Notes: a model not told the origin generated them from the sequence alone. A DNA stretch of 64,000 bases from Actibacterium sp. (GCA_016278325.1 JADQCB010000005.1:43406-107405); one strand, 5' to 3'. Shown: positions 1-9,244, counted from the first letter of the stretch. Made by a program: numbers and translations.

Positions 1-1052
1 GCGCGATCCAGGCCACGGCCGACTGGGCGGCCCTGCCGCCGGATGCCTATCTTCTGGGCGAGGCCGTGATGCGCAACGAGGCGCGGATCCCGTTCCGCGG
101 CTGGCAGCTGATAAGCTTTACCACCTATTCCTCGATCCGAGAGCGCGTGAACGGGGTGCTGGCGCTGGAAATCATGGGCTTTGCCATCATCCTTGCGCTG
201 AGCTTCTATGTCATCTCTCGCCGGGCGCAATCGCGGTCGATGGATTTCCAGCGCGAGACCACCGAGCTGCGCGCGCTCAACATCCGCTTGCAGCGCGAGA
301 TCGCCGAGCGCAAGAAGGTGGAAAAGAACCTTCAGGTCGCCGAGCAGACCCTGGCGCAAAGTTCCAAGCTGGCCGCGCTCGGGGAAATGTCGGCGGCGGT
401 CAGCCACGAGCTGAACCAGCCGCTGGCGGCCATGAAGACCTATCTGGCCGGCGCGCGGCTTTTGCTTCAGCGCAAGCGTCCCGATGAGGCGATGGCCTCG
501 TTCCTTCGGATCGACGACCTGATCGAACGGATGGGCGCCATCACGCGGCAGCTGAAAAGCTATGCGCGGAAGGGGGGCGAGGCCTTCGAACCGATAGATT
601 TCAAGCAATCGGTCTCATCCGCGTTGTCGATGATGGAACCGCAACTCAAGCGGCGCAAAGTGACGATCACGCGGACATTGCCGCCCGACCCGGTGATGGT
701 GATGGCCGATCGCATCCGGCTGGAGCAGGTGATCATCAACCTGTTGCGCAACGCGCTGGACGCGACCAAGCAGTGCCGGGTGCCGCAGATCGACCTGATC
801 CTTACCGCCGGCGAGACGGCGACATTGCGCGTGCGCGACAACGGGCATGGTATCGAGGATCTGGATGCCCTGTTCGAGCCGTTCTATACCACCAAGCTGG
901 CCGGCGAAGGGGTCGGGCTGGGGCTTGCCATCTCGTCGGGGATCGTGAACGACCATGGTGGCCGGCTGACGGCCTATAACGGGCGTGGCGGCGGCGCGGT
1001 ATTCGAGGTTCAATTGCCGTTGCAGGAAGAAAACGCCGCAGCGGCAGAGTAA
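1..1052 (+). CDS. dctB: C4-dicarboxylate-type sensor histidine kinase DctB, 5' end outside window
   Basis: The reading frame is open from the first bases of the window, so the N-terminal sensor part is missing. What remains starts at the end of the periplasmic domain, followed by a membrane segment (codons around 160-230), a coiled coil rich in E, R and K, a dimerisation/phosphoacceptor domain with SHELNQPLAAMK, and an HATPase domain with NLLRNALDA (N box), DNGHGI (G1) and GVGLGLAIS (G2). The SHELNQPL form and the membrane-coiled-coil layout are those of DctB/FixL-type kinases. Its stop overlaps an upstream ATG of the response-regulator gene (TAATG), so the pair is one two-component unit. It likely senses C4-dicarboxylates and phosphorylates the next gene's product. 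The ligand cannot be read because the sensor domain is absent. Confidence 0.85.
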   Translation, partial: AIQATADWAALPPDAYLLGEAVMRNEARIPFRGWQLISFTTYSSIRERVNGVLALEIMGFAIILALSFYVISRRAQSRSMDFQRETTELRALNIRLQREIAERKKVEKNLQVAEQTLAQSSKLAALGEMSAAVSHELNQPLAAMKTYLAGARLLLQRKRPDEAMASFLRIDDLIERMGAITRQLKSYARKGGEAFEPIDFKQSVSSALSMMEPQLKRRKVTITRTLPPDPVMVMADRIRLEQVIINLLRNALDATKQCRVPQIDLILTAGETATLRVRDNGHGIEDLDALFEPFYTTKLAGEGVGLGLAISSGIVNDHGGRLTAYNGRGGGAVFEVQLPLQEENAAAAE

Positions 1053-1072
1053 TGTCATTGAAGGAGGGGCCG

Positions 1073-2404
1073 ATGGCTCGGGGCATCAAGGTTGCCATCG
1101 TCGACGACGAAAAGGACATGCGTCAATCGATCGGCCAGTGGCTGGCACTGAGCGGTTTCGACACGAGCACATACGCCTCGGCAGAGGAGGCGCTGAAAGA
1201 GATCGGGGCGGATTTCCCCGGCGTCGTGATCACCGACATCCGGATGCCGGGGATGGACGGGATGGCCTTTCTCAAGCGCCTGATGGGGCTCGACAGCACG
1301 CTGCCGGTGATCATCATCACCGGCCATGGCGACGTGCCGATGGCCGTCGAGGCGATGCGCCTGGGCGCCTATGATTTCCTGGAAAAACCGTTCAATCCCG
1401 ACCGGATGACGGAATTGACCAAGCGCGCGGCCCAGACCCGCCGGCTGACGCTGGACAACCGGACCCTGCGGCGCGAACTGTCCGACGGCACGGTGCTGAT
1501 GAAAAAGCTGATCGGCACCTCTGCCGCGATGGAGCGGCTGCGCGAGGACATTCTCGACCTGGGGCAGGCCGACGGCCATGCACTGATCGAGGGGGAGACC
1601 GGCACCGGCAAGACGATGGTGGCCCATGCGCTGCATGCCGTCGGGCCGCGCGCCGGGCGCAAGTTCGTCGTCGTGTCCTGTGCCGCCTATGGCGAAGAGG
1701 AACTGGCCGCGCGCCTGTTCGGGCCGGTGCGCGCCGAGAACGCGCTGCCGCTGGTCGAGGAGGCCCGCGGCGGAACCCTGTGCCTGGAGGATATCGAAGC
1801 CTTGCCGCCGGCGCTCCAGGCGCGGCTGCTGAGCTTCATCAATGCGCAGGGCGCACCGGCCGAAACACGCATCATCGCGGTCAGCAACCTGCAAGAGCAG
1901 GGCAAGACCTGCGAGGACATGCTGCGCCCCGATCTCTATTACCGGCTGGCGGCGATGAAGATCACCCTGCCGCCGCTGCGCACCCGGGGCGAGGATATCC
2001 TGACATTGTTCACCCGTCTGAGCGAACAGTTCGCCGAGGAATACGGCTGCGACGCCCCCGAGGTCAGCGCGCAGGAGGCCGCCCAGCTGTTGCAGGCCCC
2101 CTGGCCGGGCAATGTGCGCCAGCTGATCAACGTGGCCGAACGCGCGGTGCTTCAGAACCGCCGCGGCAGCGGCAGTATCGCCAGCCTGCTGATGTCGGAT
2201 GCCGACCAGGCATTGCCGGTCATGACGACCGAAGGCAAGCCGCTGAAGGAATATGTCGAAGCGTTCGAGCGGATGTTGATCGACAACACGATGCGCCGGC
2301 ACAAGGGCTCGATCGTCAACGTGATGGAAGAGCTCAGCCTGCCGCGCCGGACGCTGAACGAGAAGATGGCGAAATACGGGCTCAGCCGGTCGGAATACCT
2401 CTGA
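1073..2404 (+). CDS. dctD: DctD-like response regulator of the NtrC family without a GAFTGA loop
   Basis: Receiver domain at residues 1-115: acidic pocket D11-D12-E13, phosphoacceptor D55 in ITDIRMPG, K105 in EKPF. AAA+ domain at about 145-375 with Walker A GETGTGKT (174-181). C-terminal helix-turn-helix of Fis type at about 420-443. The start at 1073 follows a good Shine-Dalgarno (AAGGAGG); an ATG at 1052 overlaps the dctB stop but has no such site. Two features are odd. Between LFG (216-218) and GGTL (233-236) about a dozen residues are missing, including the GAFTGA loop that touches sigma-54. The Walker B region reads LCLEDIE instead of the usual LFLDEIG. It is therefore either a sigma-70-type activator, as described for Rhodobacter capsulatus NtrC, or a repressor. 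Family assignment is firm; mode of action is inferred. Confidence 0.87.
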   Translation: MARGIKVAIVDDEKDMRQSIGQWLALSGFDTSTYASAEEALKEIGADFPGVVITDIRMPGMDGMAFLKRLMGLDSTLPVIIITGHGDVPMAVEAMRLGAYDFLEKPFNPDRMTELTKRAAQTRRLTLDNRTLRRELSDGTVLMKKLIGTSAAMERLREDILDLGQADGHALIEGETGTGKTMVAHALHAVGPRAGRKFVVVSCAAYGEEELAARLFGPVRAENALPLVEEARGGTLCLEDIEALPPALQARLLSFINAQGAPAETRIIAVSNLQEQGKTCEDMLRPDLYYRLAAMKITLPPLRTRGEDILTLFTRLSEQFAEEYGCDAPEVSAQEAAQLLQAPWPGNVRQLINVAERAVLQNRRGSGSIASLLMSDADQALPVMTTEGKPLKEYVEAFERMLIDNTMRRHKGSIVNVMEELSLPRRTLNEKMAKYGLSRSEYL

Positions 2405-2943
2405 ACCCGGTGCCGCGCCGTGACCGGAAGGCCGGGGCCTGCGCGCCGGCAATCGTTTTGCCCTTGCGCGGCGGGATCGAAGATCGCCCCCTGCCAGGGG
2501 ATGTCCTGTCTTGCCGGCCCGCCCGGGGGGGGCAACGTGATGCGGGTCGGGCAAAAAACATCATTGTCTTCGACCACAAAGTGCCGATATGGTCGCGGGA
2601 CGGGGGTGTTGCCGGTAATCCGCGATGCCGCCCTGACCAGATTCGCTTTATTCCGTGTCGCCCCGGTGCGCTTGCCCGGCCCGGCACGGAACAGACCGAT
2701 CGGCCCCCCGAGGGTCACAAGATTGCCCTTACCCCGCATGGGACGGGCCGCATAATTGGATGCCGGAAACGGCGTCGGAGACAAAACCGCGATGGAACGC
2801 GTGCACGCAGACAGGCAGGAACCGGGCAGGCATTGCTCCGCCCGCGCTGCCGCTTTCGCACGATCCTGCGCCCCAATCAGACACCACCCGCATCGCGCCG
2901 GTCCGACAGGGCCGGGGCGTGTGCAGCGGTGCAATGGAACACA
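2405..2943 (+). other. 539-bp non-coding region, probable long rne leader
   Basis: No convincing gene lies here; open frames in the region do not look like protein. Long autoregulatory 5' leaders are known for rne in other proteobacteria, so the length itself may matter. A weak promoter-like pair, TTGTCT at 2564 and GATATG at 2586 with a 16-bp spacer, could start the rne transcript, leaving a leader of about 350 nt. This promoter is a guess. Confidence 0.35.
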
Positions 2944-5499
2944 ATGGTCAAGAAAATGCTTATCGATGCCACCCACGCGGAAGAATGCCGCGTCGTGGTG
3001 GTCGACGGAAACAAGGTTGACGAGTTCGATTTCGAAAGCGTCAACAAGCGGCAACTCGCCGGAAACATCTATCTTGCAAAGGTAACCCGGGTCGAACCGT
3101 CGCTTCAGGCGGCGTTCGTGGATTACGGCGGCAACCGGCACGGTTTTCTCGCCTTTTCCGAGATCCATCCGGATTATTACCAGATCCCCGTGGCCGACCG
3201 CGAGGCGCTGCTGGAGGAAGAGCGCGCCTATGCCGAAGCGATCGCCGCCGAGGAAGAGGAAAAGCCGGCAAAGTCCAAGCGCAGCTCACGCGCGCGCAGC
3301 CGGTCCAAACCGGCCGAGACCGGTGGAAAGGACGCGCGCGACAGCCGCGAGATGTCCGACATATCCGACGAGATCCCCGGAATGGGTGTCGTCGATCTGG
3401 AAGATGAATCCGACATCGCGGCCGATCCGCTGAGCGATCTGCCCGTTGACGGGGACGGGGCCGACATGCCCGCGGCCCGGACGAAGGACGATCCGGCGGA
3501 TGACACGGGCGACGCGTTTACCGGCCCCGACGATGACGACGCCGCATCGCGCGATTCGGAAATCGAGTCGGTGGCCGACGAGGATGTCACCGACGAGATC
3601 CGCGCGCAGCGCAAGCCGCGGCCGCGGCGCTACAAGATCCAGGAGGTCATCAAGGTTCGCCAGATCCTTCTGGTGCAGGTCGTCAAGGAGGAACGCGGCA
3701 ACAAGGGCGCGGCGCTGACCACCTATCTTTCGCTGGCCGGGCGCTATTGCGTCCTGATGCCCAACACCGCCCGCGGCGGCGGCATCAGCCGCAAGATCAC
3801 CAACGCCGCCGACCGCAAGAAGCTCAAGGAAATCGCGTCCGAGATCGAGGTTCCCAAGGGCGCGGGGCTGATCATCCGCACCGCCGGCGCCAAGCGCACC
3901 AAATCCGAGATCAAGCGCGATTATGAATATCTGCTGCGCCTGTGGGAACAGATCCGCGACCTGACGCTGAAATCCATCGCCCCGGCGCCGATCTATGAAG
4001 AAGGCAACCTGATAAAACGCTCGATCCGCGACCTTTACAACCGCGAGATCGACGAGGTGCTGGTCGAGGGCGAGGCGGGCTATCGCGTGGCCAAGGACTT
4101 CATGAAGATGATCATGCCGTCCCATGCCAAGAACGTGAAACATTACCAGGATCAATTGCCGCTGTTCGCGCGGTTTCAGGTGGAAAGCTACCTGTCGTCG
4201 ATGTTCAACCCGACGGTGCAGCTGAAATCGGGCGGCTATATCGTGATCGGCGTGACGGAGGCGCTGGTGGCGATCGACGTCAACTCGGGCCGGGCCACCA
4301 AGGAAGGCTCGATCGAGGACACCGCGACCAAGACCAACCTGGAAGCGGCCGAAGAAGTGGCCCGCCAGCTGCGCCTGCGCGACCTGGCCGGGCTGATCGT
4401 GATCGATTTCATCGACATGGAAGATCGGCGCAACAACGCCGCGGTCGAGAAGAAGCTGAAGGACAAGCTCAAGACCGACCGCGCCCGCATCCAGGTCGGC
4501 CGCATTTCCGGCTTCGGCCTGCTCGAGATGAGCCGTCAGCGCCTGCGCCCGGGGATGCTCGAAGCCACGACGCAGCCCTGTCCGGCCTGCCACGGCACCG
4601 GGTTGATCCGGTCCGACGACAATCTCGCGCTGGCAATCCTGCGCCAGCTCGAGGAAGAGGGCGTGCGCGGCCGCTCGCGCGAAGTGCTGCTCAAGGCGCC
4701 GGTGGGCATCGTGAATTTCCTGATGAACCAGAAGCGCGAGCATATCGCCCAGATCGAGGCGCGCTATGGAATCTCGGTGCGGGTCGAGGCCGATCCGTTC
4801 CTGGTTTCGCCCGATTTCACGATGGAACGCTACAAGACGGCCACGCGCGCCGTGCCCGAACCGGCCGCCCCGGTGGTCTCGGTCGACACCTCCGACATGC
4901 CGGATTTGCCCGAACCTGAAGAAGAAAAGACCCCCGCCGAGGCGGCGCCGGACACGTCCGAGGAAAAGCCCAAGAAACGCCGCCGGCGCCGCCGGAGCAA
5001 GAAGAAGGGTGGAAACGGGGCCGAGGGCTCCCAGGCGCAGAACGACGAGGGCAAGACCGAGACCCCGGTCGCGGCCGAAGCCCGGCCCGACGCGGCAGCG
5101 GCCGAAACAACGCCCGAAACGGCGCCCGCCCCGGCCGAGGATGCAGGGGCGCCCGAAGCGACCGAGACGAAACCGAAGGCCAAGCCGAAATCGACTCGCA
5201 GCCGCAGCAGGTCCAGAAAGCCCGCGCCGGAAGCGGCGACCGAGACGCCCGCGCCCGAAGCGGCGACCGAGACGCCCGCGGCCGAAACGTCCGCAGGGGA
5301 CACCGGGGCGCCGTCCGGCCCCGCGGCCGCTCCCGAAGCCAGCACGGCGCCCGAAACCGAAAAGCCGGAAAAGGCACCCGAAAGCCCCGCCACGTCAGAG
5401 CCGGATCGGCAACCGGAAATGGCCAATGGCGGCGACACACAAGGGCAAGAGGCCAAGGCCCAGCCCAAGAAACGGGGCTGGTGGGCCATTCGCAACTGA
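2944..5499 (+). CDS. rne: Ribonuclease E
   Basis: Essential endoribonuclease that cuts AU-rich single-stranded RNA and scaffolds the degradosome; 851 residues. The start MVKKMLIDATH is the usual alphaproteobacterial N-terminus; the frame is open far upstream but that part is not protein-like. The S1 domain begins near residue 35 and is interrupted by a long acidic, low-complexity insert (about 85-220) typical of alphaproteobacteria. The DNase I-like catalytic part has the metal-binding aspartates in VAIDVNSG (near 445) and VIDFIDM (near 488), and the zinc link is CPACHG (near 545). The C-terminal third is disordered, rich in A, P, E and R, with an arginine stretch near 680 for RNA binding. 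It ends in RGWWAIRN; a GWW tail binds PNPase in Caulobacter. A hairpin terminator follows the stop. Confidence 0.97.
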   Translation: MVKKMLIDATHAEECRVVVVDGNKVDEFDFESVNKRQLAGNIYLAKVTRVEPSLQAAFVDYGGNRHGFLAFSEIHPDYYQIPVADREALLEEERAYAEAIAAEEEEKPAKSKRSSRARSRSKPAETGGKDARDSREMSDISDEIPGMGVVDLEDESDIAADPLSDLPVDGDGADMPAARTKDDPADDTGDAFTGPDDDDAASRDSEIESVADEDVTDEIRAQRKPRPRRYKIQEVIKVRQILLVQVVKEERGNKGAALTTYLSLAGRYCVLMPNTARGGGISRKITNAADRKKLKEIASEIEVPKGAGLIIRTAGAKRTKSEIKRDYEYLLRLWEQIRDLTLKSIAPAPIYEEGNLIKRSIRDLYNREIDEVLVEGEAGYRVAKDFMKMIMPSHAKNVKHYQDQLPLFARFQVESYLSSMFNPTVQLKSGGYIVIGVTEALVAIDVNSGRATKEGSIEDTATKTNLEAAEEVARQLRLRDLAGLIVIDFIDMEDRRNNAAVEKKLKDKLKTDRARIQVGRISGFGLLEMSRQRLRPGMLEATTQPCPACHGTGLIRSDDNLALAILRQLEEEGVRGRSREVLLKAPVGIVNFLMNQKREHIAQIEARYGISVRVEADPFLVSPDFTMERYKTATRAVPEPAAPVVSVDTSDMPDLPEPEEEKTPAEAAPDTSEEKPKKRRRRRRSKKKGGNGAEGSQAQNDEGKTETPVAAEARPDAAAAETTPETAPAPAEDAGAPEATETKPKAKPKSTRSRSRSRKPAPEAATETPAPEAATETPAAETSAGDTGAPSGPAAAPEASTAPETEKPEKAPESPATSEPDRQPEMANGGDTQGQEAKAQPKKRGWWAIRN
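5224..5277 (+). repeat. 27-bp tandem duplication in the rne C-terminal region
   Basis: Two adjacent 27-bp units (5224-5250 and 5251-5277) differ at one base. Each encodes the nonapeptide APEAATETP in the disordered tail of RNase E. It is a likely site of length variation between strains. Confidence 0.8.
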
Positions 5500-5507
5500 T
5501 CGGACGG

Positions 5508-5533
5508 AACGCCGGGCCATGCGCCCGGCGTTT
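5508..5533 (+). terminator. Rho-independent terminator after rne
   Basis: Perfect 10-bp stem (AACGCCGGGC with GCCCGGCGTT), 5-nt loop, then TTT, starting 8 bases after the rne stop. It separates rne from ccdA. Confidence 0.75.
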
Positions 5534-5712
5534 GCGAATTCGACCCGCTGTTGAAGACCTCGCTGCTGCGGGGCGATTTCCCCTCGCTTCGGGGGAAGGC
5601 CTGGGGCAAGGCAGTTCATGCCATTGGATCATGGCCATCCCACGGGAATGTGAGCGATGGGCGCGTGACCTTGCCCCGCGCTTTCGCTATCGGAGCTGGG
5701 AGGGGGACGGAC

Positions 5713-6468
5713 ATGTTCGGAATCGAGATCCTCGATGCGGGGTTGATCCCCGCCATGATCGTGGCACTTGCCGCCGGGTTGCTGAGTTTTCTCAGCCCCT
5801 GCGTGCTGCCCATCGTTCCGCCCTACCTGGCCTACATGAGTGGCATTACCGTGAACGAACTGACGGAATCGAGCCGCGCCGCGCGCCGTCAGGCCATCGG
5901 TTCGGCGGCGTTCTTCGTGCTCGGTCTGTCCACGGTCTTCTTGTTCCTGGGCTTCACGGCCTCGGCCTTCGGCGCGTTCTTCCTGCAGAACCAGACCTAT
6001 TTCAATGTCTTCGCCGGCATCGTCGTGATGATCTTCGGCGCGCATTTCGTCGGCGTCTATCGCATCCCGTTCCTGGACCGCGAGGCGCGGCTGGATGCGG
6101 GCGACCGCGGCGGTTCGGCCTTCGGGGCCTATCTGCTTGGCCTGGCCTTCGCCTTTGGCTGGACGCCCTGTATCGGCCCGCAACTGGGGGCGATCCTGTC
6201 GATGGCGGCATCGGAGGCGAATGTCGCGCGCGGCACCTTCCTGCTGGCGGTCTATGCCGCGGGCCTGGGCATTCCGTTCCTGCTGGTGGCCGCCTTCTTC
6301 CCGCGGATGACCGGGTTGATGACCTGGATGAAGCGGCACATGGAACGGATCGAGCGGATCATGGGCTTGTTGCTGTGGACCATCGGGTTGCTGATGCTGA
6401 CCGGGGGCTTTTCGCAATTCTCCTATTGGCTGCTCGAGACCTTCCCGGCACTGGCCCTGCTTGGGTAA
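5713..6468 (+). CDS. ccdA: Cytochrome c biogenesis protein CcdA
   Basis: Membrane thiol-disulfide transporter of the DsbD/CcdA family, 251 residues, six predicted membrane helices. It carries reducing power from cytoplasmic thioredoxin to periplasmic targets such as apocytochrome c handling proteins. The two redox cysteines sit in the family motifs LSPCVLP in the first helix and GWTPCIGP in the fourth. The start at 5713 follows a purine-rich site (GGGAGGGGGACGG); the frame extends upstream to 5551 but without protein character. No other cytochrome maturation genes are adjacent, so it appears as a single gene after rne. Identification is clear; which periplasmic partner it serves is not visible here. 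Confidence 0.95.
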   Translation: MFGIEILDAGLIPAMIVALAAGLLSFLSPCVLPIVPPYLAYMSGITVNELTESSRAARRQAIGSAAFFVLGLSTVFLFLGFTASAFGAFFLQNQTYFNVFAGIVVMIFGAHFVGVYRIPFLDREARLDAGDRGGSAFGAYLLGLAFAFGWTPCIGPQLGAILSMAASEANVARGTFLLAVYAAGLGIPFLLVAAFFPRMTGLMTWMKRHMERIERIMGLLLWTIGLLMLTGGFSQFSYWLLETFPALALLG

Positions 6469-6637
6469 ATTCGTCGAGCGAATTCCTGCGCGACGGTTGC
6501 GGTCTGAACACGCGGCGTCGTGCAAATCCGTTGCCTGGCGACCGGGTGCGCGCAGTCGAAACCGTCCGCGCGGTTCTTACTTTCGCCCAGATCGCCCGCT
6601 ATGCTGCGCCAGAGACTGGCAGGCAACGGGCGCGCGA

Positions 6638-7849
6638 ATGGGGCAGCGACAACACGGGCAGGTGCGACGGCGCAGGGTGTTCTACATCCCCGGTTACGAC
6701 CCGATTCACCCGCGCCGCTATCGTGAACTTTACCGCAAGGAGGGCGCGGCGCAGGCCGCGATTTCCGGATATGTGCTGTCGCAAACGGCCAAGACCGGCG
6801 CCGGCCCCTATGGCTGGCATGTGGCCGCACGAATCGAAGGCGCAGAGGTCGCCGCCGATATCGAGGTTCTGGTCTGGTCCGACATCGTGCGCAGCTCGAT
6901 GAAACAGGGGATCGTGGCCACCTATCTGCAACTTCTGCGCACCGCCTGGGCCTATATCGGCAGTGGCGCGTTGTGGCGGTTGATGCGGTTGCGCAAGGGG
7001 CCCATCATCGCGGCGCTCTATCCGGTGCTGATGCTGACGGGGCAACTGGCGCTGGCCCTGGCGCTGGCACGCGGGGCAGGGGCTCTTCTGGCCCAGAGCA
7101 CCGTGCCGCTGGCCGGGTGGCTGGGGCTGGCAATCGTCTGGCCGGTCCTGGCCTGGTTTCGCAGCAAGGACAACCGGCTTTTCGCCTATTACCTGATGCA
7201 CGATTATGCCTTCGCCGCGCAGGCCGGCGGGGCCAACCCGCCCGAGCTTGAGGACCGCATGCGCGTCTTCCAGTCCGCCATCGCCGATGCGCTGGAGGAC
7301 GATGTCGACGAGGTGCTGATCGTCGGCCATTCCTCCGGGGCGCATCTGGCCGTTTCGATCCTGGCCGACCTGATACGCGCCGACGCGCTGCCAAAGGACG
7401 GCCCGGCGCTGTCGTTCCTGTCGCTCGGGCAGGTGGTGCCCATGGTCAGTTTCCTGCCCGGCGCGACACGGCTGCGCGCCGACCTGCATTTTCTATCCGC
7501 CCGTCCCGAGATTACCTGGCTGGACGTCACCGCGCCGGGGGATGGTTGCGCCTTCGCGCTGTGCGACCCGGTGGCGGTCACCGGCGTCGCCCCGGCCGAT
7601 CAACGCTGGCCGCTGGTGATCTCGGCCGCCTTCACGCAAACGCTCAGCCCCGCGCGCTGGCGGGCCTTGCGCTGGCGCTTCTTCCGCCTTCATTTCCAGT
7701 ATCTTTGCGCCTTCGACCGCCCCGGCGATTACGATTATTTCCGCATCACCGCCGGGCCGCTGACCCTGGCCAAGCGGTTCGCCGGCCGCAATCCCTCGCG
7801 CAGCCTGATCGCATCGCCGGCATCGCGCTACACCTCGATGGCGGCATGA
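6638..7849 (+). CDS. Membrane-anchored alpha/beta-hydrolase-fold protein of unknown substrate
   Basis: 403 residues. The N-terminal part is soluble and begins with FYIPGYDP, an oxyanion-loop-like strand. Two hydrophobic helices follow at about 122-150 and 157-177, then a hydrolase-like half with the nucleophile elbow GHSSG (230-234, Ser232). I did not assign the Asp or His of a triad with certainty. The membrane pair inside the fold is unusual; similar proteins are annotated only as hypothetical or lipase-like. The stop overlaps the P450 start (ATGA), so the two are translationally coupled and probably act on the same hydrophobic substrate at the inner face of the membrane. The start at 6638 was preferred because the upstream extension overlaps ccdA and lacks protein character. 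Confidence 0.75.
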   Translation: MGQRQHGQVRRRRVFYIPGYDPIHPRRYRELYRKEGAAQAAISGYVLSQTAKTGAGPYGWHVAARIEGAEVAADIEVLVWSDIVRSSMKQGIVATYLQLLRTAWAYIGSGALWRLMRLRKGPIIAALYPVLMLTGQLALALALARGAGALLAQSTVPLAGWLGLAIVWPVLAWFRSKDNRLFAYYLMHDYAFAAQAGGANPPELEDRMRVFQSAIADALEDDVDEVLIVGHSSGAHLAVSILADLIRADALPKDGPALSFLSLGQVVPMVSFLPGATRLRADLHFLSARPEITWLDVTAPGDGCAFALCDPVAVTGVAPADQRWPLVISAAFTQTLSPARWRALRWRFFRLHFQYLCAFDRPGDYDYFRITAGPLTLAKRFAGRNPSRSLIASPASRYTSMAA

Positions 7850-9192
7850 CGCGCCCGCCCAAACCCGCCGACCGCCCGGAAAAGGTCTCGCTCTGGCGCT
7901 ATGCGCGGCTGTTCCGGGCCGATATCCTCTCGGCCCAGCCGGGCAAGCTCTATCGCGCGAAAATGGCCGAGTTCCGCACCCCGTTTTTCCGCTCCTACCT
8001 CATCAACCAGCCCGACCTCATCGACATCGTTCTCAAGCAGCGGCCGATGGATTTTCCGAAATCCGCCCGCATATCCGAAGGGCTGCGCCCCCTGCTGGGC
8101 GAGTCGGTATTCCTGACCAACGGCGCGCAATGGCAGCGTCAGCGCCGGATCATCGACCCGGCCTTCGATGGCGGGCGCCTGCGCGATACCTTCCCCGCGA
8201 TGCTGGCCGCGGGTCGGGCCGCCAGCGGCAGGCTGTCCGAAGGCGTGATCGAGATCGAACCGCAGACATCGCATGCCGCCGCGGACGTGATTTTCCGTAC
8301 CCTGTTCTCGATCCCCATCGAACACGAGATCGCGGCGCGGGTGTTTTCCCAGTTCCGTGCCTATCAACGCACGCAGCCGATCCTGAACCTGGCCGCTTTC
8401 GTGCCGCTGCCGCGATGGATGCCGCGGTTTCACCGCGCCCGCACCCGCGCCGCGGCGCGGTCGATCCGGCACCTCATCACGCGGCTGACCGAGACGCGCC
8501 TGGCCGAGATCGCGGCGGGCAACGCGCCCGACGACCTGGCCACCAAGATCATGACCACGACCGATCCCGAAACCGGCGCGCGTTTCGATACGGCCGAGAT
8601 GGTCGACCAGGTCGCGATCTTCTTCCTCGCCGGGCACGAGACATCGGCCTCGGCCCTGGCCTGGGCGCTCTACCTGCTGGCGCTTTACCCCACGGCGCAG
8701 GACCGTGTCGCGGCCGAGGCACGCGCCCTGGGCGACGATCCTGACTTCTCATCGCTGTCGCGGCTGAAATTCACGCGCGACGTGTTCCGAGAGACGCTTC
8801 GCCTCTACCCGCCGGTGCCGATGATGGTGCGCGAGGCGACCCGGCCCGAGCGTTTTCGCAATCGCGACCTCGCGCCGGGCAGCCAGATCGTGCTCTCGCC
8901 CTGGCATCTGCATCGGCATCGGCTGTTCTGGGACCGGCCGGACGATTTCGACCCCGACCGCTACGTGACCGGAAACGGCAAGCAATGCCTGCGCACGGCC
9001 TATATGCCGTTCTCTGCCGGGCCACGGGTCTGCACCGGGGCCGGGTTCGCGATGGTCGAGGGGCCGCTTCTGCTGGCGCTCCTGCTGCGCGACTGGCGCT
9101 TCGAGACGGTGCCGGGCGATGCGCCGGTGCCGGTGGCACATCTGACCGTGCGCGCGCGCGACGGCATCCGGCTGCGCCTCTCCCGCCGGTAA
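7846..9192 (+). CDS. Cytochrome P450
   Basis: 448-residue heme-thiolate monooxygenase. All family landmarks are present: I-helix oxygen-activation motif AGHETSA (262-268), K-helix ETLR (316-319), and heme loop FSAGPRVCTG (389-398) with Cys396 as axial ligand. There is no membrane anchor, as expected for a bacterial class I enzyme that needs ferredoxin and ferredoxin reductase; neither partner is nearby. It starts inside the stop of the upstream hydrolase gene (ATGA overlap), forming a two-gene unit. Substrate is not predictable; the motifs resemble long-chain fatty acid or lipid hydroxylases, and the hydrolase partner suggests an ester or lipid, but this is inference. Confidence 0.95.
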   Translation: MTRPPKPADRPEKVSLWRYARLFRADILSAQPGKLYRAKMAEFRTPFFRSYLINQPDLIDIVLKQRPMDFPKSARISEGLRPLLGESVFLTNGAQWQRQRRIIDPAFDGGRLRDTFPAMLAAGRAASGRLSEGVIEIEPQTSHAAADVIFRTLFSIPIEHEIAARVFSQFRAYQRTQPILNLAAFVPLPRWMPRFHRARTRAAARSIRHLITRLTETRLAEIAAGNAPDDLATKIMTTTDPETGARFDTAEMVDQVAIFFLAGHETSASALAWALYLLALYPTAQDRVAAEARALGDDPDFSSLSRLKFTRDVFRETLRLYPPVPMMVREATRPERFRNRDLAPGSQIVLSPWHLHRHRLFWDRPDDFDPDRYVTGNGKQCLRTAYMPFSAGPRVCTGAGFAMVEGPLLLALLLRDWRFETVPGDAPVPVAHLTVRARDGIRLRLSRR

Positions 9193-9244
9193 GCCCCGCC
9201 TTCTTCTCGGCCCAAATACTCCCGCCGGAGGCACGCCGCGGTCA

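Noticed and set aside
1780-2943. Upstream extension of the rne frame, adding about 390 codons
   Set aside because: It overlaps dctD, has no domain, and the family N-terminus MVKKMLIDATH sits at 2944.
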